Shown piece by piece: positions 48,257-58,700 of a DNA stretch of 64,000 nt. Below the pieces are notes generated by a model, which worked only from the letters and a program-made list of their open reading frames with translations, searched no databases and was not told the DNA's origin. The translations under genes and the position numbers were made by a program. The stretch lies in NCBI GenBank assembly GCA_005402585.1, contig BIFP01000022.1:124001-188000 (forward strand), in the 5' to 3' direction. The stretch comes from Micromonosporaceae bacterium KJ-029 (GTDB lineage Bacteria; Actinomycetota; Actinomycetes; Mycobacteriales; Micromonosporaceae). The stretch's first letter is position 1, and the number at the start of each line of letters is the position of its first letter.

Positions 48257-51200
48257 TCAGCCGTCGGCCAGCCGCACGAGGATCTGCTCGTAGGCGGTGA
48301 ACGAGGCGGTGACTGCGGCCGGCGGGACGCACTCCGGGTAGAAGGTGGCGTCGACCCGGGCGGCGCCCGTCGCGTCCGGCCAGACCTCGACGAGGAGTTC
48401 GCTCATCGGCTCCGGCACCGGGGGACGGTGCACCCGGACCTCGGCCCCGGGCACGACGAGCCGTGGCTCCCGGTTGTCCTGCAGCACGAACATCGTGCGG
48501 AAGAGTGGGTTCCGGCCGCGCTGCCGGGCGGGGTTGACGGCGCGGACGACGTCCGGGAACGCCAGCGCGTGCGTTCCCCGGCCGGCGGTCATCTGCCGGT
48601 GGGCCCGAAGCACGGCATCCTCGAGCGCGGGGCCGGCGTGCGGGGCGAGCCGTAGGCACACCGTGTCCACCAGGCAGGTGACCACGTCGGCCTGGCTCGG
48701 ACGGCGGCGGACCGAGACCGGCACGCCGACCCCGAAGTCCTCCTGGCCGAGCACGTCGGCCAGGGCACGTGCGTACGCGGCGACCAGGACGGGGAAGCGG
48801 GTCGTGCCGAGCCGACGTGCCACCCGGTCCACGCCGTCGAGCACCGACGCGGCCAGGCCGTGGGTGCGGACCGCAACGGTGACCGGCTCGCACTCGACGG
48901 CCCCACGGATGGCCCGGTGCTCGGGCAGGTCGGCGAGGAGCCTGACCCAGTACTCACCGGCCGACCGCGACGCCGCCCGCCGGCCGGCCTCGGCCCGCCG
49001 GTCGGTCACCGCGGCGGTCAGGCTGGGCGCGGGTACCGGGAAGTCGGGTGCCCGCCCGGCGAGGCGCGCCGCGTAGGCGACGGACAGATCGTCCGCAAGC
49101 ACCGACTCCGACCAGCCGTCGTAGCTGACGTGGTGGATGACGAGGGAGATGAGGTGCTGGTCGGCGAAGCGGGCATGGTTTCCCCGCCACACCTCGGCGG
49201 CCCCGAGGTCGAGCGGTCGCAGCAGGTCCGTCCGGGCCACCGCCCACGCCGCCGCGAGGTCGGTGAACTCGCCGAGTTCGGCGAACTGGACCGGGCTGTC
49301 CTTCTCCGGCACCAGGAACGGTTCGAGATCCGGCTCGTAGCGGGACCGCAGCGCCGGATGCCGGTCCTGCACGTCGGTCATCGCGGCCCGGAAGGCGGCC
49401 GGGTCGAAGTCGCCCCGCGCCAGGTACCCGATCAGGCAGTGCCCGGCCTTGCTGTCCGGTCGCATCTCGTGTTCGACCAGGAAGCCGACCTGGGTGTCGG
49501 CGAGCGGAACCTCGGGCCCCTCCGGCCGGGCCGGGTCGGCCCCGCCCTCGCCGTGGCGGACCAGGTCGGCCAGGTCGGCGACGGTGCGGGCGGCGAACGC
49601 CTCCTCGGGCGGCAACTCCACGCCGAACCGCCCGCCCAGCGCCATGCAGAGCCGCAGCACCTGCAACGAGGTGACCGTCCCGTCGTCGAGGCGGGTCGCG
49701 GCGTCGGCGGGCGCGCCGGTCACGCCCGCGACCACCCCCGCCACCCCGGCCAGCACCGGGTCCGCCGCGGGGTCGGGGGCGGGTCGGGCGGCCGGCGCTG
49801 GTGCGTCGACGGCCCGCAACGCCGCGTGGTCCGCCTTGCCGTTGGGGGTGACCGGGATGCGCGGGAGCGGCACCAGGCGGTCGGGGACGAGCTGCCGAGG
49901 CGCCTTCGCCAGCAGGCTCGCCCGTACCGCGTCCGGGGCGTGCCCGGCGCCCTGCCCGGTCGGGACGTAGTAGCCGGTGAGGCCGGTGCAGATCCCGGAC
50001 GCGTCGACGTCGGGCAGGACGACCGCCTCCATGACGGCGTCGACGGCACGCAGGTGCGCCTCCACCTCGCCCGGCTCCACGCGGTGGCCACGGATCTTGA
50101 CCTGCCGGTCGACCCGACCGAGGAACCGCAGCAACCCGTCCGGCCCGACCGCGCCGCGGTCGCCGGTGCGGTACAGCCGGACCGTCCGCCCGGCCACGTG
50201 CAGCGTGACGAACTTCCGGCCGGTCAGCTCCGGGTCGCCCAGGTATCCGGCGGCCAGGCCGTCACCACCGACGCAGATCTCGCCCGGCTCGTCCCGCCGG
50301 CACAGGCGGTCGCCGTCCAGGACGAACACCGAGGTCCCGGCGACCGCGTCGCCCAGCGGCACCCCGTCCGGATCGTCGCAGTCGGCGGTCGTCACCTCGT
50401 GGGTGGCCACGAAGACGCACGACTCGGCCGGCCCGTACCCGTTCACCAGCCGGATCGCCGGATGGTGTGCCAGGAACCGACGCACGTGCGCGGTGGACAG
50501 CCGCTCCCCACCGACCCACAGCTGGCGCAGTCCGCCGAAGGCGTCGATGTCCTCGTCCACGATGAGGTTGAACAGCGAACTGGTGAGCCACATCGAGTCG
50601 ACGCCGTCCCCGATCATCTTCCGCAGCGACGCGGTGCTCGGCAGCCGTTCCTCGTGCAGCACCGACGTGCCCCCGGTGAGCAGCATCGACCAGAGTTCCA
50701 GGGTGAGGCCGTCCCACGGCAGTGGGGCCCACTGCGGCATGCGGGCCGACGGGCCGAACTCCCCGTGCAGGGCGCCGGCGCCGAACAGCCGCGTCGTGGC
50801 GCGGTGCGGCGAGAGAATCGGCTTCGGCGTGCCGGTGGAGCCGGAGGTGAAGAAGACGCAGCAGACGTCCTCGCCGGACCCGGTCACGGGGTCGGTCGGG
50901 ACGGGACCGCCGTCGTCGAAGAGGTCCACGGTGGGACACCAGGTCGGCAGGCCGGCCACGGACCGGTCGCCCACCACCATCCGGGCACCGACGGCCGCGG
51001 CCATCGAATCCAGCCGTTCGGCGGGCCAGCGGGCGTCCAGCACCGCGTACGCGGCGCCGCGCAGCAGGATGCCCAGCAGCGACGCGACCAGTTCGGGCGA
51101 CCGGGGCAGCAGAACCGGGACCACGTCCCCGCCGGACACTCCGACCCGGTCCAGCGCCATGGCGGCCCGGCGGGCGGCGGCGGCCAGGCCGGCGTAGCTG

Positions 51201-51367
51201 ACGGTGCGGTCGCCGGCCACCAGCGCCGGGTCGTCCCGGTGCCGGTCGGCGATCCGGAGGAAGACCTCGTGGACGGTCCGACCGTGGAGGTAGGACGCCG
51301 GCGGGCCGTCGAGCACCGCGAGCCGCTCCGCGCCGGATCCGAGCCCCGCCCCGGTGGGCACCATCAT
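48257..51367 (-). CDS. Nonribosomal peptide synthetase, A-T-C order
   Basis: A 1036-residue NRPS. An adenylation domain (about 20-515) has FFTSGSTGTPKP (173-184), NGYGPAES, LYRTGDRG and Lys511 in TPNGKADH; the carrier site is Ser567 in DDGTVTSLQVL, an unusual context that lacks the normal GGxS; a condensation domain (about 618-1030) keeps HHVSYDG (745-751). Reading the specificity positions by hand gives D-G-L-W-W-G-G-V-F-K, which I cannot match to a known substrate. Having C last means the peptide acceptor must be supplied by another protein, probably the divergently encoded MbtH-A-T. GGAGGAG precedes the start; Met at 51364 is an alternative. Confidence 0.92.
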   Translation of the reverse strand: MMVPTGAGLGSGAERLAVLDGPPASYLHGRTVHEVFLRIADRHRDDPALVAGDRTVSYAGLAAAARRAAMALDRVGVSGGDVVPVLLPRSPELVASLLGILLRGAAYAVLDARWPAERLDSMAAAVGARMVVGDRSVAGLPTWCPTVDLFDDGGPVPTDPVTGSGEDVCCVFFTSGSTGTPKPILSPHRATTRLFGAGALHGEFGPSARMPQWAPLPWDGLTLELWSMLLTGGTSVLHEERLPSTASLRKMIGDGVDSMWLTSSLFNLIVDEDIDAFGGLRQLWVGGERLSTAHVRRFLAHHPAIRLVNGYGPAESCVFVATHEVTTADCDDPDGVPLGDAVAGTSVFVLDGDRLCRRDEPGEICVGGDGLAAGYLGDPELTGRKFVTLHVAGRTVRLYRTGDRGAVGPDGLLRFLGRVDRQVKIRGHRVEPGEVEAHLRAVDAVMEAVVLPDVDASGICTGLTGYYVPTGQGAGHAPDAVRASLLAKAPRQLVPDRLVPLPRIPVTPNGKADHAALRAVDAPAPAARPAPDPAADPVLAGVAGVVAGVTGAPADAATRLDDGTVTSLQVLRLCMALGGRFGVELPPEEAFAARTVADLADLVRHGEGGADPARPEGPEVPLADTQVGFLVEHEMRPDSKAGHCLIGYLARGDFDPAAFRAAMTDVQDRHPALRSRYEPDLEPFLVPEKDSPVQFAELGEFTDLAAAWAVARTDLLRPLDLGAAEVWRGNHARFADQHLISLVIHHVSYDGWSESVLADDLSVAYAARLAGRAPDFPVPAPSLTAAVTDRRAEAGRRAASRSAGEYWVRLLADLPEHRAIRGAVECEPVTVAVRTHGLAASVLDGVDRVARRLGTTRFPVLVAAYARALADVLGQEDFGVGVPVSVRRRPSQADVVTCLVDTVCLRLAPHAGPALEDAVLRAHRQMTAGRGTHALAFPDVVRAVNPARQRGRNPLFRTMFVLQDNREPRLVVPGAEVRVHRPPVPEPMSELLVEVWPDATGAARVDATFYPECVPPAAVTASFTAYEQILVRLADG

Positions 51368-51758
51368 CGGTCCACTCCTCCGCCACCGCCGACAACCGAC
51401 GCCGCGTGGCGCGCGGAACTACGATCGTCGATCACCCCCGTGCCGCCTCCGCCGTCGCCGGCCGGACGCGTCCGGCCCAGAGTCTGCCGTCGGCCTCCCG
51501 TCTCGGCAACCCCGTGCCCGGCGGTGCGGCGGGCCGTCGCGCGCCCGCGACCGTCTCGGTACGGCAACGCGCGTGACACGGGACAGCACCGTGCGGACAG
51601 GTGTGGTTACATCGCATCCGCGGGAGGGCGGTCATCGATGTCCGGGCGGGGTTTGCGCCGGGCTTGCTCCCACTCGCGCGTCCGCCTCACGGGGGGTGGA
51701 CAGCACGGCCGAGCGGATGCGCCGCGGTCGCGCGGACCATGATGGAGGACCCCAGCCG
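51368..51758. promoter_or_regulatory. Divergent promoter region of the NRPS cluster
   Basis: A 391-nt gap between two divergent NRPS genes. Both ends have Shine-Dalgarno sequences (GGAGGAG for the minus gene; GGAGG at 51744-51748 for the plus gene). A frame runs into it from the plus gene, but its translation is not protein-like. An AT-richer patch at about 51600-51625 (gtgtggttacatcgcatcc) may hold promoter elements. No hairpin or operator could be assigned. Confidence 0.4.
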
Positions 51759-53750
51759 ATGGAACACCTATCCAGTCCCGCCTTTCGCCTGGTGCGCAAC
51801 GGCGCCGGTCAGGTCAGCGTCTGGGCGGTGGACCGCCCGCTGCCGGACGGTTGGGCGGACACCGGATTCGCCGGCTCCCGCGCCGAGTGCCTGGACGACG
51901 CGCGGGTGCGCGCCGCGAGCGCGGCGTCGGCCCGAGCCGAGTCGGACGCCGGTGACGACGCGGGACGTCGGGCCGGCGGGGTGGGCGGCACCCTGGTGCG
52001 GCTGTTCGCCGAGACGGTGGCCCGGCACGGCGCCCTGCCCGCGGTCACCGACGACACCCGGACGCTGACGTACGCCGAGCTGGACCGCCGGTCCGACGTG
52101 CTCGCCGCGCGGCTCGCCGACCATGGTGTCGGGGCGGGCGACCGGGTGGCGATCTACCGGCGTCGCGGCGTGGACGTGTTCGTGGCGATGCTCGGTGTGT
52201 TGAAGGCCGGGGCGGCCTACGTCGCCGTGGACGCACGCTATCCGGACCAGCGCCGGGATCTCATGATCGAGGCCAGCGGCGCCCGCGTCACGCTGGCCGA
52301 GCCGGGGTGGGCCGACCGCCTCGACCACCTGGCCGGCGAGGTCTGGCAGTGGTGCAGCGAGCCAGCCCCGGCCGACGCGGCCGGTCCGGCCGGTCCGGCC
52401 CGGGTGACGGCGGACAGCGCCGCCTGCCTGCTGTTCACCTCCGGATCGTCCGGGACGCCGAAGGCGGTGGTCCTCGAACACCGCAACCTGGTGCTGTTCG
52501 GCGCCAACCCGGCGCTCCCGCCGCTGCACCCCGGCGACCGGACCGGTCAGATCTCCAGCCTGTCGTTCGACGCCTTCCACTTCGAGACCTGGTGCAGCTT
52601 CGCCCACGGGGCGGAGGTCGTGGTGCTGCCGCCGATCACCGACCTGCTCACCGCCGATCTACAGCGGGAGCTACGGCGGCGCCGGATCACCGCGATGCTC
52701 GTGCCGACGATGGCGGTGAACCAGGTCATCAAGGAGGACCGCGACGCGTTCGCCCCGCTCCGGATCCTGCACACCGGCGGGGACGTCCTGCTCCCGGCCA
52801 CCTGTCGCGACGTGCTGGGCAGCGCCTTCACCGGCCGCTTCGTCAACCTCTACGGGCCGACCGAGGCGACGACCGCCTGCACCGCGTACGAGGTCCGCGA
52901 CACGAAGGAGGACGCCACCGCCGTGCCGATCGGCGTTCCCGTCGACGGCGCCACCGCGTACGTCCTCGACGGTGACCTCGATCCGGTCGAGCCGGGCCGC
53001 AGCGGCGAGCTGTACGTCGGCGGTGGCGGGGTGGCCCGCGGCTACCACGACCAGGCGGCGCTGACCGCCGAGCGGTTCCTGCCGGACCCGTTCGGCGTAC
53101 CAGGCTCCCGGATGTACGCGACCGGCGACCTGGTCCGGCTCGGCGAGGGCGGGCTGCTGGAGTTCGTCGGCCGGGTCGACGACCAGGTGAAGATCCGCGG
53201 GTACCGGGTCGAGCCCGGTGAGGTCGAACGGCAGCTCAGCCGGCACCCCCTGATCCGCGAGTTGGCCGTGACGGCCGCCGGCGAGGGCCAGGACAAGCAT
53301 CTGGTGGCGTTCGTGGTGTTGGACGAGGGCGTCACGCCGCGCGAGCTGCGGGCCTTCGCCGCCGACCTGCTGCCGGACTACATGGTGCCCAGTTCGTTCG
53401 TCACGCTGCCGGAGATACCCGCCAACGACCACGGCAAGCGGGACTGGCGGCGGCTCGACGAACTCCTCGAGGAGCACCGCCGCCGGGTCGAGCAGTACGA
53501 GCCGCCCCGCACCGAGGCGGAGCGGTATCTCGCCACGCTGTGGGAGGAGCTGCTCGGCGCCGAGCGGGTCGGGGTCACCGACGACTTCTTCGCCCTCGGT
53601 GGGCACTCGCTGCTCGCGTTCCGGGCGCAGCGGCGGATCCGCCGGGACCTGCGGGTCACCGTGGAGTTCCGGGACCTGCTGGACAACAGCGTCCTGCGCG
53701 AGCTGGCCTCGGTGGTGTCGCGCCGGCAGCAGGAGCGGGTGGCGGAATGA
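51759..53750 (+). CDS. MbtH-like domain fused to adenylation-carrier didomain (MbtH-A-T)
   Basis: A 663-residue protein. Residues 1-55 look like an MbtH domain (FRLVRNGAGQVSVW, PLPDGWADTGF, SRAECLDDAR); 75-565 are an adenylation domain (LLFTSGSSGTPK 224-235, NLYGPTEA, MYATGDLVR, Lys560 in HGKRDW); Ser617 in LGGHSLL is the phosphopantetheine site. Hand-read specificity residues are D-A-F-L-H-G-L-T-A-K, with no confident match. Such free-standing A-T proteins (NovH, NikP1) load an amino acid for beta-hydroxylation by a P450, here the next gene. The start at 51759 is supported by GGAGG; the fused MbtH domain explains the absence of a separate mbtH gene. Confidence 0.9.
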   Translation: MEHLSSPAFRLVRNGAGQVSVWAVDRPLPDGWADTGFAGSRAECLDDARVRAASAASARAESDAGDDAGRRAGGVGGTLVRLFAETVARHGALPAVTDDTRTLTYAELDRRSDVLAARLADHGVGAGDRVAIYRRRGVDVFVAMLGVLKAGAAYVAVDARYPDQRRDLMIEASGARVTLAEPGWADRLDHLAGEVWQWCSEPAPADAAGPAGPARVTADSAACLLFTSGSSGTPKAVVLEHRNLVLFGANPALPPLHPGDRTGQISSLSFDAFHFETWCSFAHGAEVVVLPPITDLLTADLQRELRRRRITAMLVPTMAVNQVIKEDRDAFAPLRILHTGGDVLLPATCRDVLGSAFTGRFVNLYGPTEATTACTAYEVRDTKEDATAVPIGVPVDGATAYVLDGDLDPVEPGRSGELYVGGGGVARGYHDQAALTAERFLPDPFGVPGSRMYATGDLVRLGEGGLLEFVGRVDDQVKIRGYRVEPGEVERQLSRHPLIRELAVTAAGEGQDKHLVAFVVLDEGVTPRELRAFAADLLPDYMVPSSFVTLPEIPANDHGKRDWRRLDELLEEHRRRVEQYEPPRTEAERYLATLWEELLGAERVGVTDDFFALGGHSLLAFRAQRRIRRDLRVTVEFRDLLDNSVLRELASVVSRRQQERVAE

Positions 53751-53790
53751 GCGAGCGCAGCGAGCGAATCGAGCGCAGCGGAGTGCCGTC

Positions 53791-55008
53791 ATGAGCGACA
53801 CGACGGCGGTCGACCTGACCGATCTCGACCTCTTCGTGCGAAACGAGCATCACGGCGTGCTGGCCTGGTTGCGGGAGCACGACCCGGTGCACCGGCACCC
53901 GCTCGGCGACGGCGCGTTCTGGGCCCTCACCCGCTACGACGACGTGCTGCGGGCGTACCGGGACCACACCACGTTCAGTTCCTCGAGCGGGGCGATCCTC
54001 GGTGGTTCGTTCCGGAGCGAGACCGACACCGCCGCGGGCCGGATGCTGGTCGCCAGTGACCTGCCGCGGCAGCGCCTGCTGCGCCAGCAGATGCACCCGG
54101 TCTTCGCGACCGGCATGGTCGAACGGGTCCGCCGGCAGGTCGACACGCTGGTCGGCGCGGCACTGGACCGCCTGCTCGCCGCCGGGGGCGGCGACGTCGC
54201 CACCGAGATCGCGCCGGAGCTGCCCGCCGGCGCCCTGATGACCATGGTGGACATCGGCCGTACGGACGCGCTCGAACTGGTCTCGCTGACCCGCCGGATG
54301 ATCGGCTTCCAGGATCCGAGCCTCGTCGGCGCCGAGGACGACGAGGCTCGGCTCCGGCTGGCGTGGTTGCAGAGCGAGATCTTCGAGTACTTCGCCGACC
54401 TGATCCGGGAACGCCGGGCCCGCCCCGGTGACGACCTGGTCAGCATCCTGCTGCGCGCCGAGATCAACGGTCGCCGGCTGCCGGACGAGGACATCCTCTA
54501 CAACTGCATGAACGTGGCCGTCGGCGGCAACGAGACGTCGTCGTACACCACCTGCGCGGGGATCGCCGCGCTGATGGAGTACCCGGACCAGTACGACCGG
54601 CTGCTGGCGCAGCCGGAACTGCTGGACTCCGCGATGGAGGAGATCCTCCGGTGGGGGTCGACGAACGCGTACGTTCAGCGCGTGGCGACCCGGGACGCGA
54701 CGGTCGGCGGCCGGGAGATCCGTCGGGGCGACTCGGTCACGCTGTGGAACGTGTCGGCGAACCGGGACGAGCGGCAGTTCCCGCACGCGGACCGGTTCGA
54801 CATCGGCCGCTCCCCCAACCGGCACCTGACCTTCGGCAGCGGCATCCACCGCTGTGTCGGGGCGCCGGTCGGCATGGTCGAGCTGACCAGCGTGTTCGGT
54901 CCGCTCACCCGGCGCGGGATCCGGCTGGAGCCGGCCGGCCCGGTGCGCCGGTTGCGGTCCAACTTCATCCTCGGCATCACCTCCCTGCCGGTGACCGTGA
55001 CCGGTTGA
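53791..55008 (+). CDS. Cytochrome P450 (NovI/NikQ-like, aminoacyl-carrier beta-hydroxylase)
   Basis: A 405-residue P450. The I-helix reads MNVAVGGNETSSY, the ExxR motif EEILRWG, and the heme Cys355 lies in LTFGSGIHRCVGAP. VGGNETSSYTT and the neighbouring pattern ALMEYPDQYDRLL match the group acting on amino acids bound to carrier proteins (NovI, NikQ, OxyD). It lies 40 nt after the MbtH-A-T gene on the same strand, an order known from novobiocin and nikkomycin clusters, where the enzyme introduces a beta-hydroxyl. Its electron donor is not encoded next to it. The gap to the upstream gene contains a gagcgcagcgagcg-type repeat. Confidence 0.92.
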   Translation: MSDTTAVDLTDLDLFVRNEHHGVLAWLREHDPVHRHPLGDGAFWALTRYDDVLRAYRDHTTFSSSSGAILGGSFRSETDTAAGRMLVASDLPRQRLLRQQMHPVFATGMVERVRRQVDTLVGAALDRLLAAGGGDVATEIAPELPAGALMTMVDIGRTDALELVSLTRRMIGFQDPSLVGAEDDEARLRLAWLQSEIFEYFADLIRERRARPGDDLVSILLRAEINGRRLPDEDILYNCMNVAVGGNETSSYTTCAGIAALMEYPDQYDRLLAQPELLDSAMEEILRWGSTNAYVQRVATRDATVGGREIRRGDSVTLWNVSANRDERQFPHADRFDIGRSPNRHLTFGSGIHRCVGAPVGMVELTSVFGPLTRRGIRLEPAGPVRRLRSNFILGITSLPVTVTG

Positions 55009-55092
55009 GCGGCCGCTGCCCGGCCGGCCTCCCCTGAGGGGCGGCGGGCCGGGCGGTCGCCGGGGTGGGCCCGACGAGCGGCCAAACGGGCG

Positions 55093-55458
55093 TCACACCA
55101 TGGGCTGGAAGAAATACGTCTCGCGCCGGCTGAACAGACCCGCCGGGTCGAGGTCGAAGAAATCCGCGAAACGGAGCCGGACGTCGACCCCCGATTTCAG
55201 GGTGCCGGTGAACTCACCCCGGACGGCGACCCGGGAACCGTCACAGATCGCCGCCGCAACGGTGTGCCGGCCGGAAGCGATGACCCGCGTGTCGCGGTAG
55301 AAACGGGCCAGGGCGACCCTGCCCTTGATCGGCTCGTAGCCGGGCCGTTCGTAGACCGCGTCGGGCGAGAAGAGCTGCACCAGGCCGGGGACGTCGCCGT
55401 CGTCCACCAGCCGGTAGTAGCGTCGGACCCGTTCGAGAAATCCATCAGAATCGCGCAC
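55093..55458 (-). CDS. SnoaL-like / NTF2-fold protein
   Basis: A 121-residue SnoaL/ketosteroid-isomerase-like protein (FLERVRRYYRLVDDGDV, LFSPDAVYERPGYEP, LARFYRDTRVIASG). The pocket residues typical of this fold are present, but its reaction cannot be fixed. The GTG at 55458 is the start. It lies between the convergent P450 gene (84 nt) and the large NRPS, and may act in tailoring or be unrelated to the peptide. Confidence 0.85.
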   Translation of the reverse strand: MRDSDGFLERVRRYYRLVDDGDVPGLVQLFSPDAVYERPGYEPIKGRVALARFYRDTRVIASGRHTVAAAICDGSRVAVRGEFTGTLKSGVDVRLRFADFFDLDPAGLFSRRETYFFQPMV

Positions 55459-55746
55459 GTTGAATCACTCCCCGTGATGTCACCATCCGTCGCCGAGGTG
55501 ACCGGACTAAACGAATGCGTTGACTGTGGACGGTGGCCGGAAAAGCGCGGCACGGGTCGCCGGATCCCTTTACCACCGAGCCTCACCATATCGCATCCAT
55601 CAATACGCCAGGGGGCACCGAAAACCGCTCCGGCAGTCGCGGAAACATGCGGCAGGGCATCGCCCGGTAGCCCCGGCCGGCGAGCGGGAGCGGCCGCGCC
55701 GTCCGGCCGCGACCGGGTGTCGCCGGCTGCGGCGGACGCTCGCGGG

Positions 55747-58700
55747 TCAGAGCTGGGCGAGGCGCCGGCGGAGCCAGCCGGTGATCACAGCGACACCGTC
55801 ACCGGTGACGATCCCCACGTGGTCGCCGGGCACCGGTACCACGGACACGCCCTCGCCGAGCAGCCGCCGCCACGGCCGCTCCGGGTGCGGCGGGTACGGC
55901 GGCACCGTCTCCGTGGCCCGGAAGTAGACCACCTCGCCGTCGTACGGGCCGGGCACGTGGGCGTAGAGCGCGGCGGTGTGCGCCCGCCAGACGGCGAGGG
56001 TGGCGTCCACGTCGAGCACGTCGACGTCCGGCTGGTCGCGGTCCGCGCCCGCCGCCGACAACAGGTGGGCCAGCCGCTCCCGGGGCGGCATGGCGCGCAG
56101 CCGGGCCGCCGTCTCCGGCGCGCCGTCGGCGAACGCCGCCGCCAGGATCTCGGCGTCGTCGGCGAAGCGGGTCGGTACCTGGCCCGGCCCGGGGCTGTCC
56201 AGCAGCGCCACCAGCGCCGGTGGGCGGCCCCGCTCGGTGAGCAGCCGCGCCATCTCGTAGGCGATGTTGCCGCCCATGCTCAGCCCGCCGAGGGCGTACG
56301 GCCCCGGTGGCAGGTGCCCGACCAGCGCCGCGGCGTGGTGCTCGGCCAGGGCGGTCACGCTGTCGTACGGCTCGCACTCCCCCTCGACGCCCGGCGCCTG
56401 CAACCCGAGCACCAGCCGGTCGCGCCCGAGTTGGGCGGCGAGTTCGCCGTAGAGGAAGCAGGTGCCGCCGACCGGGTGGACCAGGACGACGGGCACCTGC
56501 CCACCCGTCTCGGGCCCGGCTTGCAACCGCAACACGGTGTGCACCTCGGGGCGCGTGTCCCGCCGTCCGGCCAGCCGGGCCAGTTCCGCGGCCAGCCCGG
56601 CCACCGTCGGGTGCTCGGCGAGCACCGACATCGGCAGCCGCAGGTCCCACTCGGCGCCCAGCCGGGCGACGACCCGGGCCACCTGGAGCGAGTGTCCGCC
56701 GAGGTCGAAGAAGTCGTCGTGGACGCCGACCCGGGTGACGCCGAGGGCCTCCGCCCAGATGGCGGCCACCCGCTCCTCCTGCGGGGTGCGGGGCGGCACC
56801 GATCCGGCGCCCGGCTCGGCCGGCGGCGGCAGTGCCCGGCGGTCCAGCTTGCCGTTTGTCGTGACGGGCAGCGCCGGCAGGACGACCACGGCCGCGGGCA
56901 CCAGGTACCGGGGCAGCGTCGCGCGCACCGCCTCCCGCAGCGTTCCCGGATCGAGGTGGTGCCCCTCCTCCGGCACCACGTACCCGACGAGGCGCTTGTC
57001 CCCCGGCCGGTCCTCGCGGACCTGGACGGTGGCCACGGCCACGCCCGACTGCGCGGACAACGCGGCGGCGGCCTCCCCGGGCTCGATGCGGAAGCCCCGG
57101 ATCTTGACCTGTTCGTCGCGCCGCCCGTGGTACTCCAGCGTGCCGTCGGGGCGCCAGCGAGCCAGGTCGCCGGTGCGGTACAGCAGCCCGCCAGGCCGCC
57201 ACGGGTCCGGCAGGAACCGCTCGGCGTCAAGGTCGGGGCGGCCGTGGTAGCCGAGCGCCACCCCGGGACCGCCCACGACCAGCTCGCCGACCGCCGCGTC
57301 CGGCACCGGGGTCAGGCCCTCGTCCAGTACGTAGAGGTCGGTGTTGCTGACCGGGATGCCGATCGGCACCGCCGGGGCCTCCGGCTCGAGGTGGTCGATG
57401 TGGTGCCAGGCGGCGAACGTGGTGGTCTCGGTCGGGCCGTACCCGTTGACCAGCCGGCGCGGCGGCGCGCCGGCCAGCACCGTGCGGACCAGCGGGGCGT
57501 CGAGCGCCTCCCCGCCGACGATGACCGTGTCGACGCCGGTGAAGGCGTCCGGCAACGTCCGCACCGTCTCGTTGAACAGGGCGGTGGTGAGGAACATCGC
57601 GGTGACGCCGCGCCGCTTCAGCTCTTCGGCGAGCCGGCCGGGGTCCAGGACCGTCTCACGGTCGACGACGAGCAGTTCCGCGCCGTTGACCAGCGGCCCC
57701 CACAGCTCGAACGTGGCCGCGTCGAAGGCCGGGTTCGACAGGTGGGCGACGACGTCCCCTGGTCGCAGCGGCGCGAAGTCACTGCCGTGCACGAGGCGGA
57801 CGATCGCCCGGTGCGGCACCCGCACCCCCTTGGGGACGCCGGTCGAACCCGAGGTGTACATGAGGTAGGCCAGGTCGTCCGGGGTGCATCCGGCGGGCCC
57901 GGCCGGAACCTCCTCGTCGTCGGTGGTGGCGTCGAACGGGCGCAGCACCGGCACCGGAAGGTCGTCCGCACGCCCCGACAGCTCGGCGGTCGTGAGGACG
58001 GTGACGGCGCCGGAGTCGGTTACCAGGAAACGCAGCCGGGCCGGCGGGAAGGCCGGGTCCAGCGGGACGTACGCGGCGCCGGCGCGGAGCACCGCCAGCG
58101 CGGCCACGACGAACTCCGGTGACCGGTCCAGCAGCAGCGCCACGCGGTCGCCGGGGCGCACCCCGGCCGCCCGGAGCCGCCCGGCGACGGCTGCGGCGGT
58201 GCCGACCAACTCGCCGTAGCGCAGGATCCGTTCGCCGGCCCGCACGGCGACCGCCTCCGGCGTCGCCGCGGCCCGCGCGGCCACCAACCCGTCGACGGTC
58301 AGCCCGGCCAGCGGTACGCCGCCGCGCCGCCCCCGGGTCAGCGCGTGGGTCCGTTCCGCGTGGTCGAGCAGCGCGTCCGGTCCCGCCGGCCCGGTCACGT
58401 CCGTGGCGATCTCCCGCAGCACCCGCAGGTGCAGGTCGATGAGGGCGTCCACCTGCTCGTCGCAGAGCTCGCCCCGGTCGGCCGCCACGTGCAGCGCGAG
58501 GCCGCCGTCGAACTCCCGGACGACGTTGACCACGAAGGTGAGGTCGGTCTCGCCGTACGCCCGTGGCGCCCCGACCGGCTCGAACCGGCCGGCCACCCGT
58601 ACCCGGTCGTAGACGTGGAAGTCGTTGAAGTTGAGCAACGTCTCGAACAGCCGGCCGCCGTCGCCCTGGATCAACGCCAGCGGGTGCCGCCGGTGCGGCA

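Noticed and set aside
48860..51742. 960-aa open frame on the plus strand antisense to the A-T-C synthetase
   Set aside because: Gly/Arg/His-rich with no domain; the minus-strand NRPS motifs are intact.
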